A stretch of 64,000 nt of DNA, from positions 4,889,001 to 4,953,000 of the forward strand of contig NZ_LT607750.1 in NCBI RefSeq assembly GCF_900090235.1, written 5' to 3'. The notes beneath the pieces were generated by a model. The model made no database searches. It saw only the letters and a list, made by a program, of their open reading frames with translations, and had not been told where the DNA came from. The position numbers and the translations under genes are program-made. Of the stretch, positions 54,185 through 62,942 are shown piece by piece (the first letter of the stretch is position 1; each line of letters begins with the position of its first letter). This DNA comes from Micromonospora echinaurantiaca. GTDB lineage: Bacteria; Actinomycetota; Actinomycetes; Mycobacteriales; Micromonosporaceae.

Positions 54185-54217
54185 CGGCCGCCGGAACGCG
54201 TCGCGCTCCGGCGGCCG
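54185..54217. terminator. Terminator after the serine protease gene
   Basis: A perfect 11-bp stem (CGGCCGCCGGA, 54185-54195 with 54207-54217) with an 11-nt loop, 11 nt beyond the protease stop on the minus strand. Confidence 0.7.
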
Positions 54218-54227
54218 CCGTCGTCGG

Positions 54228-55457
54228 TCAGCCGTTGTCGATCAGGCTGGCGATCTCGTTGTAGATCAGGTGAGCCTTGGCGCCCTGGTTCGACGGGCAG
54301 CCGCCGAGGTGGTGCAGGGCGATCACACGGTGACTGCCGTTCAGCACCGGAGAGCCCGAGTTGCCGCCCGAGGTGTCACAGCTGTAGCTGATGTTCCAGG
54401 TGTTGTAGTTCCCGTTCCGTACGGTGCAGAGCGCGCCGCCCTGGCTGTCCTCGTAGATCGACAGCCGCTTCGGCCGGCCGTCGCCGTGGCCCGGGATGTA
54501 CATCCGCGTGCCGGTGGCGGTGGCCGTCGTCGCCAGGTACAGCGTGCCGAATCCCTGGATGCTGCTGAAGTTGTTGACCGAGAAGAGGGCGTAGTCCAAC
54601 TGGCTGGAGCCGCCGGCGCTCACCTTGTACAGGGTGGCGCCGCTGACCTTCGTGCCGGCGCCCGGGTTGTTGCCGCCGCAGGTGGCGCACTGGTAGTTGA
54701 ACTGCATCTCGCTGCCGCTGACGGTGGACTGCGTCGACATGCAGTGCTTGTTGGTCAGCATCCGGTTGGTGTTGCCGACCCGCCAGGTGGTGCACATGCC
54801 ACCGCCGCTGATCAGCAACCGGGCCACCGCGTTGCCCCGGGCGTACTCGGTGGGGTGGCTGCTCTGGTAGCAGACCACGTCGCGGCGGGCGTCCGTGCTG
54901 CACACGGACTGGGTGGAGAAGTTGTACCGGCCGATCTCCGCGGCGTCGTACCCGCGCCAGAGCCGGTCGATGGTCGCGGCCGCACCGCCCGACCGGCGGT
55001 TGCTGTGCAGTTTCACCACCGCGGTGTCGCCGTCCACCGACATGGCCCAGAACCCCGGCCGCCCGTCGGTGGTGTAGTCCGAGCCGGTCGCCCGGTTCAG
55101 CGAGCGGTCGTACCGGTAGCTCTCCCGGCCGTCCGGGCTGGACACGGTGACGTAGTCGCCGTGCCCCAGCCGCAGCGAGCTGAAGTGCACCTTCACGTAC
55201 GCCGCGCCGGGGTGCCGGATGACCTGCGTACGGCCGTCGCGGGCGTACGACAGCGACCCGTCGACCGTGCGCAGCTCACCGACCGTGGTGACGCCCTCGG
55301 CGGAGAACTGTTCCGACTCGGGAGCCCGCTCGGACTGCGGCGCGAGAGGCTGGTCCGGGTCCGCCGCGACGGCGGGCGCCGACACCAGGCTCAGCCCGAG
55401 CGCGCAGGCGGCGAACGCGACCGCCGCCGTCCGCACGCGGAGTCGAGATTGCTTCAT
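54228..55457 (-). CDS. Secreted trypsin-like serine protease
   Basis: A 409-aa exported protease. The signal peptide ends near residue 32 (SLVSAPAVA/AD). The catalytic triad is visible: His238 in LTNKHC, Asp288 in LDYALFSV and Ser367 in GGNSGSPV. Cys pairs are abundant. The N-terminal 200 residues include a beta-rich domain (KVHFSSLRLGHGDYVTVSSP) that resembles a pro- or CUB-like domain. ATG follows GGAGGAG. The upstream AT-rich 55515-55555 (ATAGATAATC) probably holds the promoter. Confidence 0.92.
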   Translation of the reverse strand: MKQSRLRVRTAAVAFAACALGLSLVSAPAVAADPDQPLAPQSERAPESEQFSAEGVTTVGELRTVDGSLSYARDGRTQVIRHPGAAYVKVHFSSLRLGHGDYVTVSSPDGRESYRYDRSLNRATGSDYTTDGRPGFWAMSVDGDTAVVKLHSNRRSGGAAATIDRLWRGYDAAEIGRYNFSTQSVCSTDARRDVVCYQSSHPTEYARGNAVARLLISGGGMCTTWRVGNTNRMLTNKHCMSTQSTVSGSEMQFNYQCATCGGNNPGAGTKVSGATLYKVSAGGSSQLDYALFSVNNFSSIQGFGTLYLATTATATGTRMYIPGHGDGRPKRLSIYEDSQGGALCTVRNGNYNTWNISYSCDTSGGNSGSPVLNGSHRVIALHHLGGCPSNQGAKAHLIYNEIASLIDNG

Positions 55458-55739
55458 CGTCGCTCCTCCCCAAGGAGGCGGCCCGTCGCCGCCCTTGCGG
55501 ACTTCATACCGGAGCCGATCGATACATACAAGATTATCTATCTGATGGTATGGGTTCAGGTCCCCGCTCGCCGCCGGCGCGGCGTGATCGGGTCAGCCGT
55601 CAGCGTCGGGCAGTCGTTCGGCAGCGGCTGGCGGCCTCGGAGTCACGGTCGCGGCGGCCGCGCCGACGACAGCGGTGCGCTGGCCGGGATGGACCGCCTG
55701 GCCCGCCCGACCGGAGGGCCGGGCGGGCCGGGCGCGGGG

Positions 55740-56528
55740 TCAGGTGGGGCGGCGGGCGGTGACGGCGGTGGCCTCCAGGTCGTCGTCCCGCAGCACGGTC
55801 GGGATCAGGCCGGCGGCGGAGAGCAGCGCGCACAGCGCGTCCGCCTGGGCGCCGCTGGTCTCCACCACCAGGTGCCCGCCGGGGGCCAGCCGTTCGGCGG
55901 CGCCCACGGCCACCCGGCGCAGCACGGCCAGGCCGTCCGGCCCGCCGTCGAGGGCCACCGGCGCCTCGTGCAGCCGCGCCTCGGGCGGCATCAACGCCAC
56001 CGCCGCCGTCGGCACGTACGGGGCGTTGGCCACCACCAGGTCCAGCCGTCCCCGCCAGGCCGGCGGGACCGGGTCGAACAGGTCGCCCTGGTACACCTCG
56101 ACTCCGGTGCCGGCGAGGTTGCGCCGCGCGCAGGCCACCGCCGCCGGGTCGATGTCGGCGCCGGCCAGCCAGCGCGGCGCGAGCCGCCGGGCCAGCGCCA
56201 GGGTGGTGGCGCCGGAGCCGCAGCAGAGGTCGAGCACGGCGGCCGCCGGACCGGTCACCGCGACGGCGGCGTCGACCAGCAGGGCGGTCCGACCGCGCGG
56301 CACGAACACGCCGGGGTCGACGGCGACCCGCATGCCGCAGAACTCGGCCCAGCCGAGCAGGTGCTCCAGCGGCAGGCCGGCGACCCGGCGGTCGACCAGG
56401 TCGGCCAGCGCCCGCGGGGAGTCCGCGGCGGCGATCAGCAGGTCCGCCTCGTCCTCGGCGTAGACGCAGCCGGCGGCGCGCAGCCGGCGCACGAGGTCGG
56501 CGTGGTCGAAACGGTGGCGGGATGTCAT
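55740..56528 (-). CDS. HemK/PrmC-like N5-glutamine methyltransferase
   Basis: A 262-aa SAM-dependent methyltransferase. The fold has a PrmC-like N-terminal helical part (PLEHLLGWAEFCGMRVAV), the SAM motif VLDLCCGSGATTLALARR, and the catalytic loop DLVVANAPYVPT, with NAPY in place of the usual NPPY. PrmC methylates the GGQ Gln of release factors; this paralogue's substrate is uncertain. GGAGG at 5 nt before the ATG lies inside a proposed attenuator stem. It follows the PLP lyase gene by 164 bp on the same strand. Confidence 0.88.
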   Translation of the reverse strand: MTSRHRFDHADLVRRLRAAGCVYAEDEADLLIAAADSPRALADLVDRRVAGLPLEHLLGWAEFCGMRVAVDPGVFVPRGRTALLVDAAVAVTGPAAAVLDLCCGSGATTLALARRLAPRWLAGADIDPAAVACARRNLAGTGVEVYQGDLFDPVPPAWRGRLDLVVANAPYVPTAAVALMPPEARLHEAPVALDGGPDGLAVLRRVAVGAAERLAPGGHLVVETSGAQADALCALLSAAGLIPTVLRDDDLEATAVTARRPT

Positions 56529-56534
56529 GGGGTA

Positions 56535-56599
56535 CCTCCGGGAACGCTCGTCGGCGCTCCCGGTCCGCCTATTCGGCGGCGACGTGGGAGGGAGCGCCG
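56535..56599 (-). promoter_or_regulatory. Proposed translational attenuator before the methyltransferase
   Basis: Three segments can pair in two ways. Arm A (56590-56599, CGGCGCTCCC, inside the upstream ORF) pairs over 10 bp with arm B (56552-56561). B's flank CCGGGA (56558-56563) can instead pair with arm C, TCCCGG (56538-56543), which overlaps the GGAGG ribosome-binding site (56535-56539). A inner hairpin CCGCC/GGCGG lies between A and B. A-B pairing would free, and B-C would hide, the ribosome-binding site. Confidence 0.45.
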
Positions 56600-56628
56600 G
56601 TCCGGCTCATCTGGTGGATCGGACTCAC
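56569..56628 (-). CDS. Short upstream ORF before the methyltransferase, unproven
   Basis: From GTG 56628 it would encode VSPIHQMSRTGAPSHVAAE (19 codons); from the in-frame ATG 56610, MSRTGAPSHVAAE. It is preceded by GAGGAGGTGAG, but the spacing suits neither start well: overlapping for the GTG and about 17 nt for the ATG. Arm A of the attenuator lies in codons for TGAP. It ends 40 nt before the methyltransferase. Confidence 0.35.
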   Translation of the reverse strand: MSPIHQMSRTGAPSHVAAE

Positions 56629-56692
56629 CTCCTCGGTTCGGGGCCCCACCCGGGCCACGGTCGGGCCCGGTGCGGGCCACCGAGACGATAGC

Positions 56693-57829
56693 TCAACCGG
56701 CGGTCGCCGCACCGCCCGGTCCGGCGGCGTCCAGCGCGGTGGTGACGTCGGCGACCAGGTCGACGGTGTCCTCCACGCCGCAGGAGAGCCGGACGAAGCC
56801 AGGCGCGGTGTCGTCGCCCCACTGGGCCCGCCGGTCGGCGCTGGTGTGCAGACCACCGAAGGAGGTGGCCGCGGCGACCAGCCGGGCGGCGTCGAGGAAC
56901 CGGGCCACCCGGTCGGCGTCGCCCAGGTCGAAGGAGAGCACCCCGGGCACCCGACGCAGCTGCGCCGACGCCACCGGGTACGCCGGGTCGTCCGGCAGCC
57001 CGGGCCAGCGCACCCCGGTCACGTCCGGGCGGTCGGCGAGCAGCCGGGCGAGCGCCTCCGCGTTCGCGGTCTGCCGGGCCAGCCGCAGGTCCAGGGTGGC
57101 CAACGAGCGGTGCGCCAGCCAGGCGTCGAACGGGCTGGGAATCGCGCCGGTGGTGGTCCGCCAGGCGGTGACCGTGTCGAGCAGTTCGGCCGACCGGCTG
57201 GCCAGGTAACCGAGCAGCAGGTCGGAGTGACCGGTCAGGGCCTTGGTGCCGGAGGCGACCACCAGGTCGGCGCCGAGATCGAGCGGGCGCTGCCCGAGCG
57301 GGGTGGCCGTGGTGTTGTCCACCGCCAGCAGCGCGCCGGCGGCGCGCGCCCGGGCGGCCAGCGCCGGCACGTCGACCACGTCCAGGCCCGGGTTGGCCGG
57401 CGTCTCCACCAGCACCAGCCGGACCCCCTCCAGGGACGGGTAGGGGCCGACGGTCGGTACGAAGGCCACCCGCACCCCCAACCGCTCCAGGGTGTCGCTG
57501 GCGAACGCCCGCACCGGGAAGTAGCCGTCGGCGGGGAGCAGCACGGTGTCGCCCGGCCGCAGCACCGCCAGCAGCAGCCCGGTGATCGCCGCCTGCCCGC
57601 TGGCGAAGACCCGGCAGTCGCCGCCCTCCAGGTCGCCGATCGCCGCCTCCAGCAGCCGCCGGGTCGGGTTGTCCGGCCGGCCGTACCCGTTCGGCGTCGC
57701 CGCCGGGCCCTGCCACGGGTCGAGGTGGTACGGCGCCGCGAAGACCGGCCCGGGCAGGAACGGCTCCCCCGGCACCGGGTCGGGCAGCCCGGCGTGCACG
57801 CACCGGGTTCCGTCGTGCTGGTCGGCCAT
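56693..57829 (-). CDS. Cystathionine gamma-lyase-type PLP enzyme
   Basis: A 378-aa fold-type I PLP enzyme of the Cys/Met metabolism family. The PLP lysine is in VVASGTKALTGHSD (about residue 197). Other motifs are YGRPDNPTRRLLE, ASGQAAITGLLLAVL and VDNTTATPLGQRPLDLGADL. Members are cystathionine lyases, synthases or methionine gamma-lyases; the exact reaction cannot be fixed. ATG 57829 has GGAG at 8 nt; the GTG three codons before overlaps the gpsA stop. Confidence 0.9.
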   Translation of the reverse strand: MADQHDGTRCVHAGLPDPVPGEPFLPGPVFAAPYHLDPWQGPAATPNGYGRPDNPTRRLLEAAIGDLEGGDCRVFASGQAAITGLLLAVLRPGDTVLLPADGYFPVRAFASDTLERLGVRVAFVPTVGPYPSLEGVRLVLVETPANPGLDVVDVPALAARARAAGALLAVDNTTATPLGQRPLDLGADLVVASGTKALTGHSDLLLGYLASRSAELLDTVTAWRTTTGAIPSPFDAWLAHRSLATLDLRLARQTANAEALARLLADRPDVTGVRWPGLPDDPAYPVASAQLRRVPGVLSFDLGDADRVARFLDAARLVAAATSFGGLHTSADRRAQWGDDTAPGFVRLSCGVEDTVDLVADVTTALDAAGPGGAATAG

Positions 57830-57834
57830 CTCGC

Positions 57835-58833
57835 TCACTCCGGTTTCGTCGTACGGCTCATCAGGGCGGCCACCGCCAGTCTGGGGTCGACCCCCTCGTG
57901 GCAGACCAGTTCCACCTGCTCGGTGATCGGCATCTCCACCGCGTGCGCCCGGGCCAGGTCGCGGATGGCCAGCGCGCTCTTGACCCCCTCGGCGGTCTGC
58001 CGGGTGGCCACCCGGGCCTCCTCCAGGGTGGCGCCCCGGCCGAGGTGTTCGCCGAAGGTGCGGTTGCGGGCCATCGGCGACGAGCAGGAGGCGACCAGGT
58101 CACCCATCCCGGCCAGGCCGGCGAAGGTCAGCGGGTCGGCGCCGAGGGCCACCCCGAGCCGGGCCGTCTCGGCCAGCCCCCGGGTGACCAGCATCGCCCG
58201 GGTGTTGTCGCCGAAGCCCATCGCGGTGGCGATGCCGTACGCCAGGGCGATCACGTTCTTGACCGCGCCGCCCAGCTCGCAGCCGATCACGTCGTCGTTG
58301 GTGTACGGGCGGAAGTACGGCGTGGTGATGGAGCGCTGCACCAGCGTGGCCCGGTCCGAGTCGGTGCAGGCGACCACGGTGGCGGCCGGCTGCTCGGCGG
58401 CGATCTCCGGAGCCAGGTTCGGGCCGGAGACCACCACCACCCGGTCCGCCGCCACCCCGGCGGTCTCCACGATCACCTCGCTCATCCGCTTGGTGGTGCC
58501 CAGCTCGATGCCCTTCATCAGGGAGACCAGGGTGGCGTCCGGGTGCAGCTGCCCGGCCCAGCCGGCGAGGTTGCCGCGCAGCGTCTGCGACGGCACGGCC
58601 AGCACCACCAGCTCCGCACCGGTGATCGCCTCGGCGGCGTCCCCGGTCGCGGTCACCCCCGCCGGCAGCACCAGGTCCGGCAGGTACTCCGGGTTACGCC
58701 GCTCGGCGCGGATGGTGTCGGCAACCGGCTGACGGCGGGCCCAGATGGTGACGTCCCGACCGGCGTCGGCGAGGATCTTGGCGAACGCCGTCCCCCACGA
58801 GCCCGCCCCGAGCACCGCCACATGCCCGCTCAT
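57835..58833 (-). CDS. gpsA: Glycerol-3-phosphate dehydrogenase [NAD(P)+]
   Basis: Makes sn-glycerol-3-phosphate for phospholipids from DHAP. The 332-aa protein has the Rossmann motif [17 protein letters not shown], the catalytic Lys in [12 protein letters not shown], and [23 protein letters not shown] 58833 overlaps the plsC stop (ATGA) and its own stop overlaps the next gene, so plsC-gpsA-PLP enzyme is one operon. Confidence 0.97.
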   Translation of the reverse strand: MSGHVAVLGAGSWGTAFAKILADAGRDVTIWARRQPVADTIRAERRNPEYLPDLVLPAGVTATGDAAEAITGAELVVLAVPSQTLRGNLAGWAGQLHPDATLVSLMKGIELGTTKRMSEVIVETAGVAADRVVVVSGPNLAPEIAAEQPAATVVACTDSDRATLVQRSITTPYFRPYTNDDVIGCELGGAVKNVIALAYGIATAMGFGDNTRAMLVTRGLAETARLGVALGADPLTFAGLAGMGDLVASCSSPMARNRTFGEHLGRGATLEEARVATRQTAEGVKSALAIRDLARAHAVEMPITEQVELVCHEGVDPRLAVAALMSRTTKPE

Positions 58834-59570
58834 GCCGCCGCCTCCGGCCGCTGCCCCTCGCTCGGGGTCGGGCGGGTCGGTCGTTCCCACAGCGGCGGCG
58901 GGGTGCCGCCACGGATCTCGGCGAGCAGGTCGCGGATGCTCAGCATGATCGCGTCGGTCATCTCCTCGAGGGTGGCCCGGGTCGGGGTGGCGCCCGCCCA
59001 CGCGCTCAGGTCGACCGGTGGTCCGGCGGCCACCGACACCGGGATCCGGGGCCGCAGGCTCAGCCGCGTGGTCCGCGGGTCGAAGATCCGCTCCGGCCCC
59101 CACATGGCGACCGGGATGACCGGGGCGCCGGTGGCCAGCGCCAGCCGGGCGGCGCCGGTCTTGCCCTTCATCGGCCACAGGTCGGGCTCCCGGGTGATGG
59201 TGCCCTCCGGGTAGATCACCACCGCGCCGCCCTCGTTCAGCGCGGCGATCAGGGCGTCCAGCGACCGGACCGCGTCCACCGTGCCCCGCTCGACCGGGAT
59301 CTGCTTGCACCGGTGCAGGATCCAGCCGACCACCGGAACCTTGAACACGCTGGCCTTGCCGAGGTACTGCGGCCACCGCCCGGAGTCGTAGATGAAGTGC
59401 GCGGAGACCAGCGGATCGGCGTGCGAGAGGTGGTTGGGCACCACGATCACCCCGCCCTCGCGGCGCAGCTGCTCCATGCCGCGCCAGGTGCGCCGGGTCC
59501 AGACGGTCATCACCGGCTTGACCACCACCACGGCGAACCGTTGCCAGAACCCCAGCCTCCGCCGTGTCAC
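58830..59570 (-). CDS. plsC: 1-acyl-sn-glycerol-3-phosphate acyltransferase
   Basis: Second acylation step of phosphatidic acid synthesis. The 246-aa membrane-associated protein has the HX4D motif [11 protein letters not shown], the YPEGTITR motif and a hydrophobic N-terminal segment ([13 protein letters not shown]). GAGGCGCA precedes the GTG. Being upstream of and overlapping gpsA, it joins substrate synthesis to use. It is divergent from cofC/fbiD, with a 128-bp intergenic gap. Confidence 0.93.
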   Translation of the reverse strand: MTRRRLGFWQRFAVVVVKPVMTVWTRRTWRGMEQLRREGGVIVVPNHLSHADPLVSAHFIYDSGRWPQYLGKASVFKVPVVGWILHRCKQIPVERGTVDAVRSLDALIAALNEGGAVVIYPEGTITREPDLWPMKGKTGAARLALATGAPVIPVAMWGPERIFDPRTTRLSLRPRIPVSVAAGPPVDLSAWAGATPTRATLEEMTDAIMLSIRDLLAEIRGGTPPPLWERPTRPTPSEGQRPEAAA

Positions 59571-59698
59571 TGCGCCTCCTCGTGCCGCCCCGACCCGCGC
59601 ACCGGACCCGCCGGTGACACCCGCCGCGGGAAATCATGCCTGCTCGCCCTCGGTACGGCCAGTGAGGGTACCGCCGGCCGGCTGGCAGGATTGCGGGT

Positions 59699-60334
59699 GT
59701 GAGTCAGCCGACCTGGACCGTGGTGGTGCCGGTGAAGCGCCTGGCCGCCGCGAAGAGCCGGCTGCGGGGCGCGCTGGCGCGCGTACCGCACGAGGAGCTG
59801 GCGCTGGCCCTGGCGACCGACACCGTCGCCGCGGTGCGGGCCTGCCCGGCGGTGGCCGAGATCCTGGTGGTCACCGACGACGCCCGGGTGGCCGCGGCGG
59901 CCCGCGACGCGGGCGCCCGGGTGCTGCCCGACCGGCCGGGCGCCGGGTTGAACGCCGCGTTCCGGCACGGCGCGGCCGCGGCCGGCGGCGGGTGGGTGGC
60001 CGGGCTCACCGCCGACCTGCCCGCGCTGCGCCCGGCCGAGCTGGCGGCGGCGCTGCGGGCGGTCTGCGCCGGCCCGCCGGGGGTACGCCGGTTCGTGGCC
60101 GACGCCCCGGGCGACGGCACCGTGCTGCTCGCCGCGCCACCCGGGACGCCGCTGGACCCCCGGTTCGGGGTCGGCTCGGCCGGCGCGCACGCGGCGAGCG
60201 GGGCGCTGCCGCTGGTCGGGAACTGGCCGAGCCTGCGCCGGGACGTGGACACCGCCGCCGACCTGGCGGCGGCGGTCCGCCTCGGGCTGGGGCCGCGCAC
60301 GGCGGCGCTCGCCGCGGCCCGCTGCCCGGCCTGA
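59699..60334 (+). CDS. fbiD: Phosphoenolpyruvate/2-phospho-L-lactate guanylyltransferase (F420 pathway)
   Basis: Activates PEP (in mycobacteria) or 2-phospho-L-lactate with GTP for coenzyme F420 synthesis; named CofC in archaea. The 211-aa protein has the GT-A-like [41 protein letters not shown] and [15 protein letters not shown] motifs. GTG 59699 has AGGA at 8 nt. Whether the substrate is PEP or phospholactate cannot be read; the actinobacterial orthologue in M. tuberculosis (Rv2983) uses PEP. Confidence 0.92.
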   Translation: MSQPTWTVVVPVKRLAAAKSRLRGALARVPHEELALALATDTVAAVRACPAVAEILVVTDDARVAAAARDAGARVLPDRPGAGLNAAFRHGAAAAGGGWVAGLTADLPALRPAELAAALRAVCAGPPGVRRFVADAPGDGTVLLAAPPGTPLDPRFGVGSAGAHAASGALPLVGNWPSLRRDVDTAADLAAAVRLGLGPRTAALAAARCPA

Positions 60335-60345
60335 CCCGCCCGGTG

Positions 60346-60351
60346 TACGGT
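60346..60351 (+). promoter_or_regulatory. -10 box of a leaderless promoter (small cold-shock-like gene)
   Basis: TACGGT ends 6 nt before the ATG at 60358. No ribosome-binding site lies between, so the transcript would begin at the start codon. Confidence 0.45.
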
Positions 60352-60357
60352 GCTGGC

Positions 60358-60555
60358 ATGCAGGGCACGGTGGCCACCTTCGACGCGGCGACCCGCAGTG
60401 GGCTGCTGCTCCTCGACGACGGCACCGAGCTGCCCTTCCCCGCCCGGGCGTTCGACGCCTCCGGGCTGCGGCTGCTCCGCCTCGGCCAGCGGGTGCGGAT
60501 CGACCGGGACGCCACCGGTGCGGTCGTCCGGGTGACGTTGCCGACGATGGCCTGA
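60358..60555 (+). CDS. Small cold-shock-domain-like protein
   Basis: A 65-aa protein, MQGTVATFDAATRSGLLLLD, then ELPFPARAFDASGLRLLRLG and QRVRIDRDATGAVVRVTL. It has the beta-barrel pattern of a CSD-like OB fold (GTV..FD...G.G.L..D.G...F), but lacks the KGFGFI and VFVH RNA-binding motifs of CspA. Conserved by position between fbiD and ppk in several actinobacteria as I recall. Appears leaderless. Confidence 0.75.
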   Translation: MQGTVATFDAATRSGLLLLDDGTELPFPARAFDASGLRLLRLGQRVRIDRDATGAVVRVTLPTMA

Positions 60556-60568
60556 CCGACCGCGCCAA

Positions 60569-60590
60569 GTTCATTTTGCGTTAACCCGGG
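60569..60590 (+). promoter_or_regulatory. PHO box (PhoP operator) upstream of ppk
   Basis: Two 11-nt direct-repeat units, GTTCATTTTGC (60569-60579) and GTTAACCCGGG (60580-60590), match the actinomycete PhoP half-site GTTCAYYYRSS, the first closely and the second loosely. This is the arrangement that controls ppk in Streptomyces, so phosphate-starvation induction of ppk is expected here. Confidence 0.7.
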
Positions 60591-60608
60591 TCGGGTGATT
60601 ATGAGCGG

Positions 60609-62918
60609 GTGAGCACCCCTCGCGAGCATCCCGCCGGCCCGCCGCGCGCCACCGAGCCGGCCGCCCCCCGCAACGGCACCCGCGCCCGGGGCGCCGACGG
60701 CCGCTTCCGTCCCGCCGGCGCCGCCGAGACCGCGCACGCCGCAGTCGACCCGCTCGGGCCGGGCACCGACGCCGGTGCCGCCTCGGCCGGGCTCGAGGAG
60801 GTGCTGGACCCGGAGGTCGGCGCGCCGGCCGTCGACGAGGCGCCCGCTGCCCCGCCGCTGCCCGAGGACCGCTTCTTCAACCGGGAGCTGTCCTGGCTCG
60901 ACTTCAACGCGCGGGTGCTGGCGCTGGCCGAGGATCCCCGCACGCCGCTGCTGGAGCGGGCCAAGTTCCTGGCCATCTTCGCCAGCAACCTGGACGAGTT
61001 CTACATGGTGCGGGTCGCCGGGCTGAAGCGGCGGCTCCAGGCCGGGCTGCCGGTCCGCGGCGGCGACCGGATGCCGCTGCGCACCCAGCTGGAGCTGATC
61101 GCCGGGAAGACAGCGACGTTGGTCGCCCGGCACGCCGCCTGCTTCGTCGACGACGTGCTGCCGAGGCTGGCCGCCGAGGACGTCCGGATCCTGCGCTGGA
61201 CGGAGCTGGACGACGCCGAACGGGAGCGGCTGCGCGCGTACTTCCGGGAGCAGATCTTCCCGGTGCTCACCCCGCTCGCGGTCGACCCGGCGCACCCGTT
61301 CCCGTACATCTCCGGGCGGTCGCTGAACCTGGCGGTGGCGGTCCGCGAGCCGGACGGCGGCTCGGAGCTCTTCGCCCGGGTGAAGGTGCCGAACAACGTG
61401 CCCCGGTTCGTCCGGGTGCACCGCGACCGGCCGGGCGTCCGGATGCTGCCGGTGGAGGACCTGATCTCGGTGCACCTGGGGCAGCTCTTCTCCGGCATGC
61501 AGGTGGTGGAGTGCCACCTGTTCCGGGTCACCCGCAACGCCGAGGTGGAGGTCGACGAGGACCGCGACGAGGACCTGCTGCAGGCGCTGGAGCGGGAACT
61601 CGCCCGCCGCCGGTTCGGCCCGCCGGTCCGGCTGGAGGTGGCCGCCTCGATCTCGGACCACATGCTGGAGCTGCTCGTCCGCGAGCTGGACATGGCCGAC
61701 CAGGACGTGCTGCGGGTGCCCGGCCTGCTCGACCTCTCCGCGCTCTGGCAGGTCTACAACGAGGCCGACCGGCCGGACCTGAAGGACCCGCCGTTCGTGC
61801 CGGCCACCCACCCCCGGCTGACCGAGGGCGAGGTGCCGCGCAGCGTCTTCGCCACCCTGCGCGACGGCGACATCCTGGTGCACCACCCGTACCACTCGTT
61901 CGCCACCAGCGTGCAGCGCTTCATCGAGCAGGCCGCGGCCGACCCGGACGTGCTGGCCATCAAGCAGACCCTCTACCGCACCAGCGGCGACTCCCCGATC
62001 GTGGACGCGCTGGTCGACGCGGCCGCCGCCGGCAAGCAGGTGGTGGTGCTGGTCGAGCTGAAGGCGCGGTTCGACGAGGTGGCCAACATCGGCTGGGCCC
62101 GCACCCTGGAGCGCGCCGGCTGCCACGTGGTCTACGGCCTGGTGGGGCTGAAGACGCACTGCAAGACCGCCCTGGTGGTACGCCAGGAGGGCAACCAGAT
62201 CCGCCGCTACTGCCACATCGGCACCGGCAACTACCACCCGAAGACCGCCCGGCTCTACGAGGACTTCGGCATGCTCACCGCCGACCCGGAGATCGGCGCC
62301 GACCTGACCGACCTGTTCAACGTGCTCACCGGCTACAGCCGGCAGACCGGCTACCGGCGGCTGCTGGTGGCGCCGCAGGGCATCCGCAGCGGCCTGATCG
62401 AGCGGATCGAACGCGAGATCGCGCACGTCCGGCTCGGCGTGCCGGGCCTGGTGCAGTTCAAGGTGAACGCCCTGGTCGACGAGGAGATCACCGACGCCCT
62501 CTACCGGGCCTCCCGGGCCGGTGTGCACGTCGACCTGCTGATCCGCGGCATGTGCACGCTGCGTCCCGGGGTGCCGGGGCTGTCGGAGAACATCCGGGTG
62601 CGGTCGATCCTCGGCCGGTTCCTGGAGCACTCCCGGATCTTCCGGTTCGGCAACAACGGCAACGCCGAGTTCTGGATGGGCTCGGCCGACCTGATGCACC
62701 GCAACCTCGACCGCCGGGTCGAGGCGCTGGTACGGGTCAGCGACCCGATCGCCCGGGCCGAGCTGGACCAGGTGCTGACCGCCGCGATGAGCCCGGAGGT
62801 GGACGCCTTCGAGCTGGCTGCGGACGGCACCTGGACCCGGCGTACCGGCACCGCGGAGGCGCCCCTGACCCAGCTGCAGGAACTCCTGCTGCATCGGGTC
62901 GCTGGCACCGCGAGCTGA
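60609..62918 (+). CDS. ppk: Polyphosphate kinase 1
   Basis: Reversibly makes polyphosphate from ATP. The 769-aa protein has a disordered Pro/Ala/Arg N-terminal extension of about 85 residues, then the PPK1 fold starting [19 protein letters not shown]. The autophosphorylated His is His536 in [12 protein letters not shown]; the second conserved histidine is His517 in [13 protein letters not shown] 60609 has no good ribosome-binding site but GATTAT ends 6 nt upstream, so it may be leaderless. A PHO box lies upstream; mutT1 follows by 24 bp. Confidence 0.96.
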   Translation: MSTPREHPAGPPRATEPAAPRNGTRARGADGRFRPAGAAETAHAAVDPLGPGTDAGAASAGLEEVLDPEVGAPAVDEAPAAPPLPEDRFFNRELSWLDFNARVLALAEDPRTPLLERAKFLAIFASNLDEFYMVRVAGLKRRLQAGLPVRGGDRMPLRTQLELIAGKTATLVARHAACFVDDVLPRLAAEDVRILRWTELDDAERERLRAYFREQIFPVLTPLAVDPAHPFPYISGRSLNLAVAVREPDGGSELFARVKVPNNVPRFVRVHRDRPGVRMLPVEDLISVHLGQLFSGMQVVECHLFRVTRNAEVEVDEDRDEDLLQALERELARRRFGPPVRLEVAASISDHMLELLVRELDMADQDVLRVPGLLDLSALWQVYNEADRPDLKDPPFVPATHPRLTEGEVPRSVFATLRDGDILVHHPYHSFATSVQRFIEQAAADPDVLAIKQTLYRTSGDSPIVDALVDAAAAGKQVVVLVELKARFDEVANIGWARTLERAGCHVVYGLVGLKTHCKTALVVRQEGNQIRRYCHIGTGNYHPKTARLYEDFGMLTADPEIGADLTDLFNVLTGYSRQTGYRRLLVAPQGIRSGLIERIEREIAHVRLGVPGLVQFKVNALVDEEITDALYRASRAGVHVDLLIRGMCTLRPGVPGLSENIRVRSILGRFLEHSRIFRFGNNGNAEFWMGSADLMHRNLDRRVEALVRVSDPIARAELDQVLTAAMSPEVDAFELAADGTWTRRTGTAEAPLTQLQELLLHRVAGTAS

Positions 62919-62930
62919 CCGTGGCGCGCA

Positions 62931-62936
62931 TAGGCT
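62931..62936 (+). promoter_or_regulatory. -10 box of a leaderless promoter (mutT1)
   Basis: TAGGCT lies 6 nt before the ATG at 62943, suggesting that mutT1 has its own leaderless transcript in the gap after ppk. Confidence 0.5.
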
Positions 62937-62942
62937 GACCAG

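Noticed and set aside
56529..56692. SAM-II, SAM-IV or similar riboswitch before the methyltransferase gene
   Set aside because: I could not match any SAM riboswitch core in the region. The symmetric arms fit an attenuator better.
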